Shown: piece by piece, positions 4,284-5,816 of the stretch
Numbering within the stretch: position 1 is the first letter of the stretch
Layout of the letters: each line of letters begins with the position of its first letter
Assembly (NCBI GenBank): GCA_964412395.1
Contig: CAYPOY010000331.1
Coordinates: 1 to 5,816, forward strand
From: CAYPOY01 sp964412395
GTDB taxonomy: Bacteria; Chloroflexota; Anaerolineae; B4-G1
Reading direction: 5' to 3'
Length of the DNA: 5,816 bases
Notes under the pieces: generated by a model
Told to the model about the DNA's origin: nothing
What the model saw: only the letters and a program-made list of their open reading frames with translations
Databases searched by the model: none
Translations under genes and position numbers: made by a program

Positions 4284-5816
4284 CTACACCGCCGTGGCAG
4301 CCTCTAGTACCTCAGAAGTCTCGACCGCAGTTTCCACCTCTGCTTCACCCTCCTCTTCCTCTTCCACCGGAGCAGCTATGGAGGGGCCCAAGGATATGCC
4401 CTCGAAACTCTCGATAGGGCCATCGGAAAAAAGATTGTCACCCCGGTACCCGGTGCCGGCCGGTATCAGTTTGCCGATGATGACGTTCTCCTTCAGTCCC
4501 AGAAGTGGATCCTCCTTGCCCTCAATCGCTGCGCCAGACAGCACCCTGATCGTGTGCTGGAAGGAGGCAGCGGAGAGGAAACTTTCGGTGCTCAGGGCTG
4601 CTTTGGTGATACCCAACAGCACAGGCCAGCCCCTGGCAGGTTGTCCGCCTGCTTCGACCGCCTTACGGTTGACATCCTCCATCGCCAGCCGGTCCACCAG
4701 CTCGCCAGGCAGGAGGTCTGTATCGCCCGGCTCGGTGATTTGCACTTTACTCAGCATCTTGCTGAAGATGACCTCAAAGTGCTTGTCATTGATGTTCACG
4801 CCCTGCGAGCGATAAACCTTCTGCACATCCGAAAGCATGTGGTGCTCCGTGGCCTTGCGTCCCAAAACACGGAGGATATCGTGGGGATTCAAGACGCCCT
4901 CGATCAACTGCGTGCCAGGCTCAATACGCTGCCCCTCTTCGACTAGCAGCCGGCCGGTAGTGGGAACCTCGTACTCTCGTTCATCACGTCGTTCGTGCAC
5001 AACGGTGATGCGCCGGTCCTGAGTTTCGCGGAGCACTCGACCGCCCTTCTCCGCCACGATGTGCTTTTCACCGTGCCAGGAGGCAATCGGATCGCCTGCC
5101 TTGACCTCGTCCCCATCCTCGACCAGGATCTTCCAACCTCGCTTGATCTCGTATTCAAACCGCTCAATCTCGCTATCCACTACGATGACGCTGCGCTGGT
5201 CGTTGGCCCGGACGAGGTGCACAACACCACCGATTTCAGACATAGGGGCCTCGCCCCTGGGCTTCTTGCGGGCCTCGAACAACTCTTCCACACGCGGTAG
5301 GCCGACGGTGATGTCGCCGCCTGCCGCCACGCCGCCGGTGTGGAACGTCCGCAGTGTCAACTGGGTACCTGGCTCACCGATGGATTGCGCAGCCACGATG
5401 CCGACCGCAGTGCCGATGGTTACCATCTTGCCCCGGCCCAAATCACGCCCGTAGCACGACATGCAAATGCCTCGACGGAGTTGACAAGTCATCGGGGAGC
5501 GCACCAACACGGCCTCAACCCCAGCCTCCTCAATCATGGCTGTGCCTGTTTCGTCAATCTCCTCGTTACGCTCGACGAGCACCTCGCCAGTCTGGGGATG
5601 AACAACAGGTGCGGCTGCTACCCGCCCGATCAGCCGCTCGGACATACTTTGGGCCCCCACATCATCCGTGGCACGGACCCAGGTCCCGCCCCTGCTGCCG
5701 CAGTCGTGAGCGTTGATGATGACGTCCTGTGCCACGTCCACCAGGCGGCGTGTCAGGTATCCTGCGTCGGCGGTGCGCAGGGCGGTGTCGGCAAGACCCT
5801 TACGCGAGCCGTGGGT
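4284..5816 (-). CDS. rpoC: DNA-directed RNA polymerase subunit beta', C-terminal 510 residues (5' part outside the window)
   Basis: The reading frame is open from base 5816 and ends at TAG 4286-4284. Beta' forms the catalytic half of RNA polymerase with beta. Visible segments in order are THGSRKGLADTALRTADAGY, which begins the window, and the second zinc site with Cys39 (NAHDCGSRGG) and Cys111, Cys118 and Cys121 (CQLRRGICMSC), numbering from the first visible residue. The trigger loop follows (VGIVAAQSIGEPGTQLTLRT, then FHTGG), then RVEELFEARKK, the conserved DILRVLGRKATEHHMLSDVQ block, GITKAALSTESFLSAASFQ, and GLKENVIIGKLIPAGTG. No large insertion (the SI3 domain of proteobacteria) interrupts the trigger loop. 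The last 45 residues are variable, with a run of five Glu and many more acidic residues. All zinc ligands are present and the frame is intact. It is followed by a terminator, so mtnA starts a new transcription unit. Confidence 0.98.
   Translation of the reverse strand, partial: THGSRKGLADTALRTADAGYLTRRLVDVAQDVIINAHDCGSRGGTWVRATDDVGAQSMSERLIGRVAAAPVVHPQTGEVLVERNEEIDETGTAMIEEAGVEAVLVRSPMTCQLRRGICMSCYGRDLGRGKMVTIGTAVGIVAAQSIGEPGTQLTLRTFHTGGVAAGGDITVGLPRVEELFEARKKPRGEAPMSEIGGVVHLVRANDQRSVIVVDSEIERFEYEIKRGWKILVEDGDEVKAGDPIASWHGEKHIVAEKGGRVLRETQDRRITVVHERRDEREYEVPTTGRLLVEEGQRIEPGTQLIEGVLNPHDILRVLGRKATEHHMLSDVQKVYRSQGVNINDKHFEVIFSKMLSKVQITEPGDTDLLPGELVDRLAMEDVNRKAVEAGGQPARGWPVLLGITKAALSTESFLSAASFQHTIRVLSGAAIEGKEDPLLGLKENVIIGKLIPAGTGYRGDNLFSDGPIESFEGISLGPSIAAPVEEEEEGEAEVETAVETSEVLEAATAV

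Noticed and set aside
4294..4815. A 173-codon plus-strand frame opposite the rpoC end
   Set aside because: Its Ser/Thr-rich start is only the complement of the RpoC acidic tail, and the rest mirrors conserved RpoC codons.
1..5816. tRNA or rRNA genes, CRISPR arrays, insertion sequences or phage genes
   Set aside because: I saw no spaced identical repeats of CRISPR length, no transposase or integrase motifs, and no room for RNA genes beyond the short gaps at 211-284 and 4104-4283, which hold the inverted repeat and the terminator plus promoter.

Overview
The window is compact and GC-rich, and every gene lies on the minus strand, so transcription runs from high to low coordinates. It holds the 3' part of rpoC, then a terminator and a promoter, then what looks like one operon: mtnA, rfbF, rfbG, an SDR-family sugar-nucleotide enzyme, and the start of rfbH. 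The RpoC has no large insertion in the trigger loop, unlike the proteobacterial form, and its wording is that of Gram-positive or Chloroflexota-type bacteria. With the high GC, the TTG starts and the short phased repeats, I would guess a Chloroflexota-like bacterium, possibly assembled from a metagenome. This taxonomic guess is an inference and was not tested.

Layout, in transcription order. From 5816 to 4284 is the C-terminal 510 residues of the RNA polymerase beta' subunit, followed by a GC-rich hairpin (4255-4224) that probably terminates rpoC. A sigma-70-like promoter (-35 TTGACA, 17-nt spacer, -10 TACCAT) lies at 4174-4146, about 40 nt before mtnA (4103-3057, methylthioribose-1-phosphate isomerase). 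The mtnA end overlaps by 11 nt the TTG start of rfbF (3067-2267, glucose-1-phosphate cytidylyltransferase). Then come rfbG (about 2255-1248, CDP-glucose 4,6-dehydratase type), the SDR gene (1238-285) and the first 70 codons of rfbH (210-1, CDP-4-keto-6-deoxyglucose 3-dehydratase), which runs off the left edge.

Together rfbF, rfbG and rfbH form the CDP-3,6-dideoxyhexose route: glucose-1-phosphate to CDP-glucose, to CDP-4-keto-6-deoxyglucose, to the 3-deoxygenated 4-keto sugar. The intervening SDR is a plausible 4-ketoreductase or epimerase that would yield a paratose-, abequose- or tyvelose-like sugar for a surface polysaccharide. mtnA belongs to methionine salvage, and its place at the head of this operon is unexplained.

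The least ordinary structure is a set of short arrays with an 8-bp period at the start, in the middle and at the end of the SDR gene. The last one also folds into a 72-bp imperfect inverted repeat between the SDR gene and rfbH. Eight is not a multiple of three, so unit gain or loss in the internal array would shift the reading frame of the SDR. I see no clear undescribed system. The repeats and the odd nucleotide-binding loop of RfbF are the best leads.
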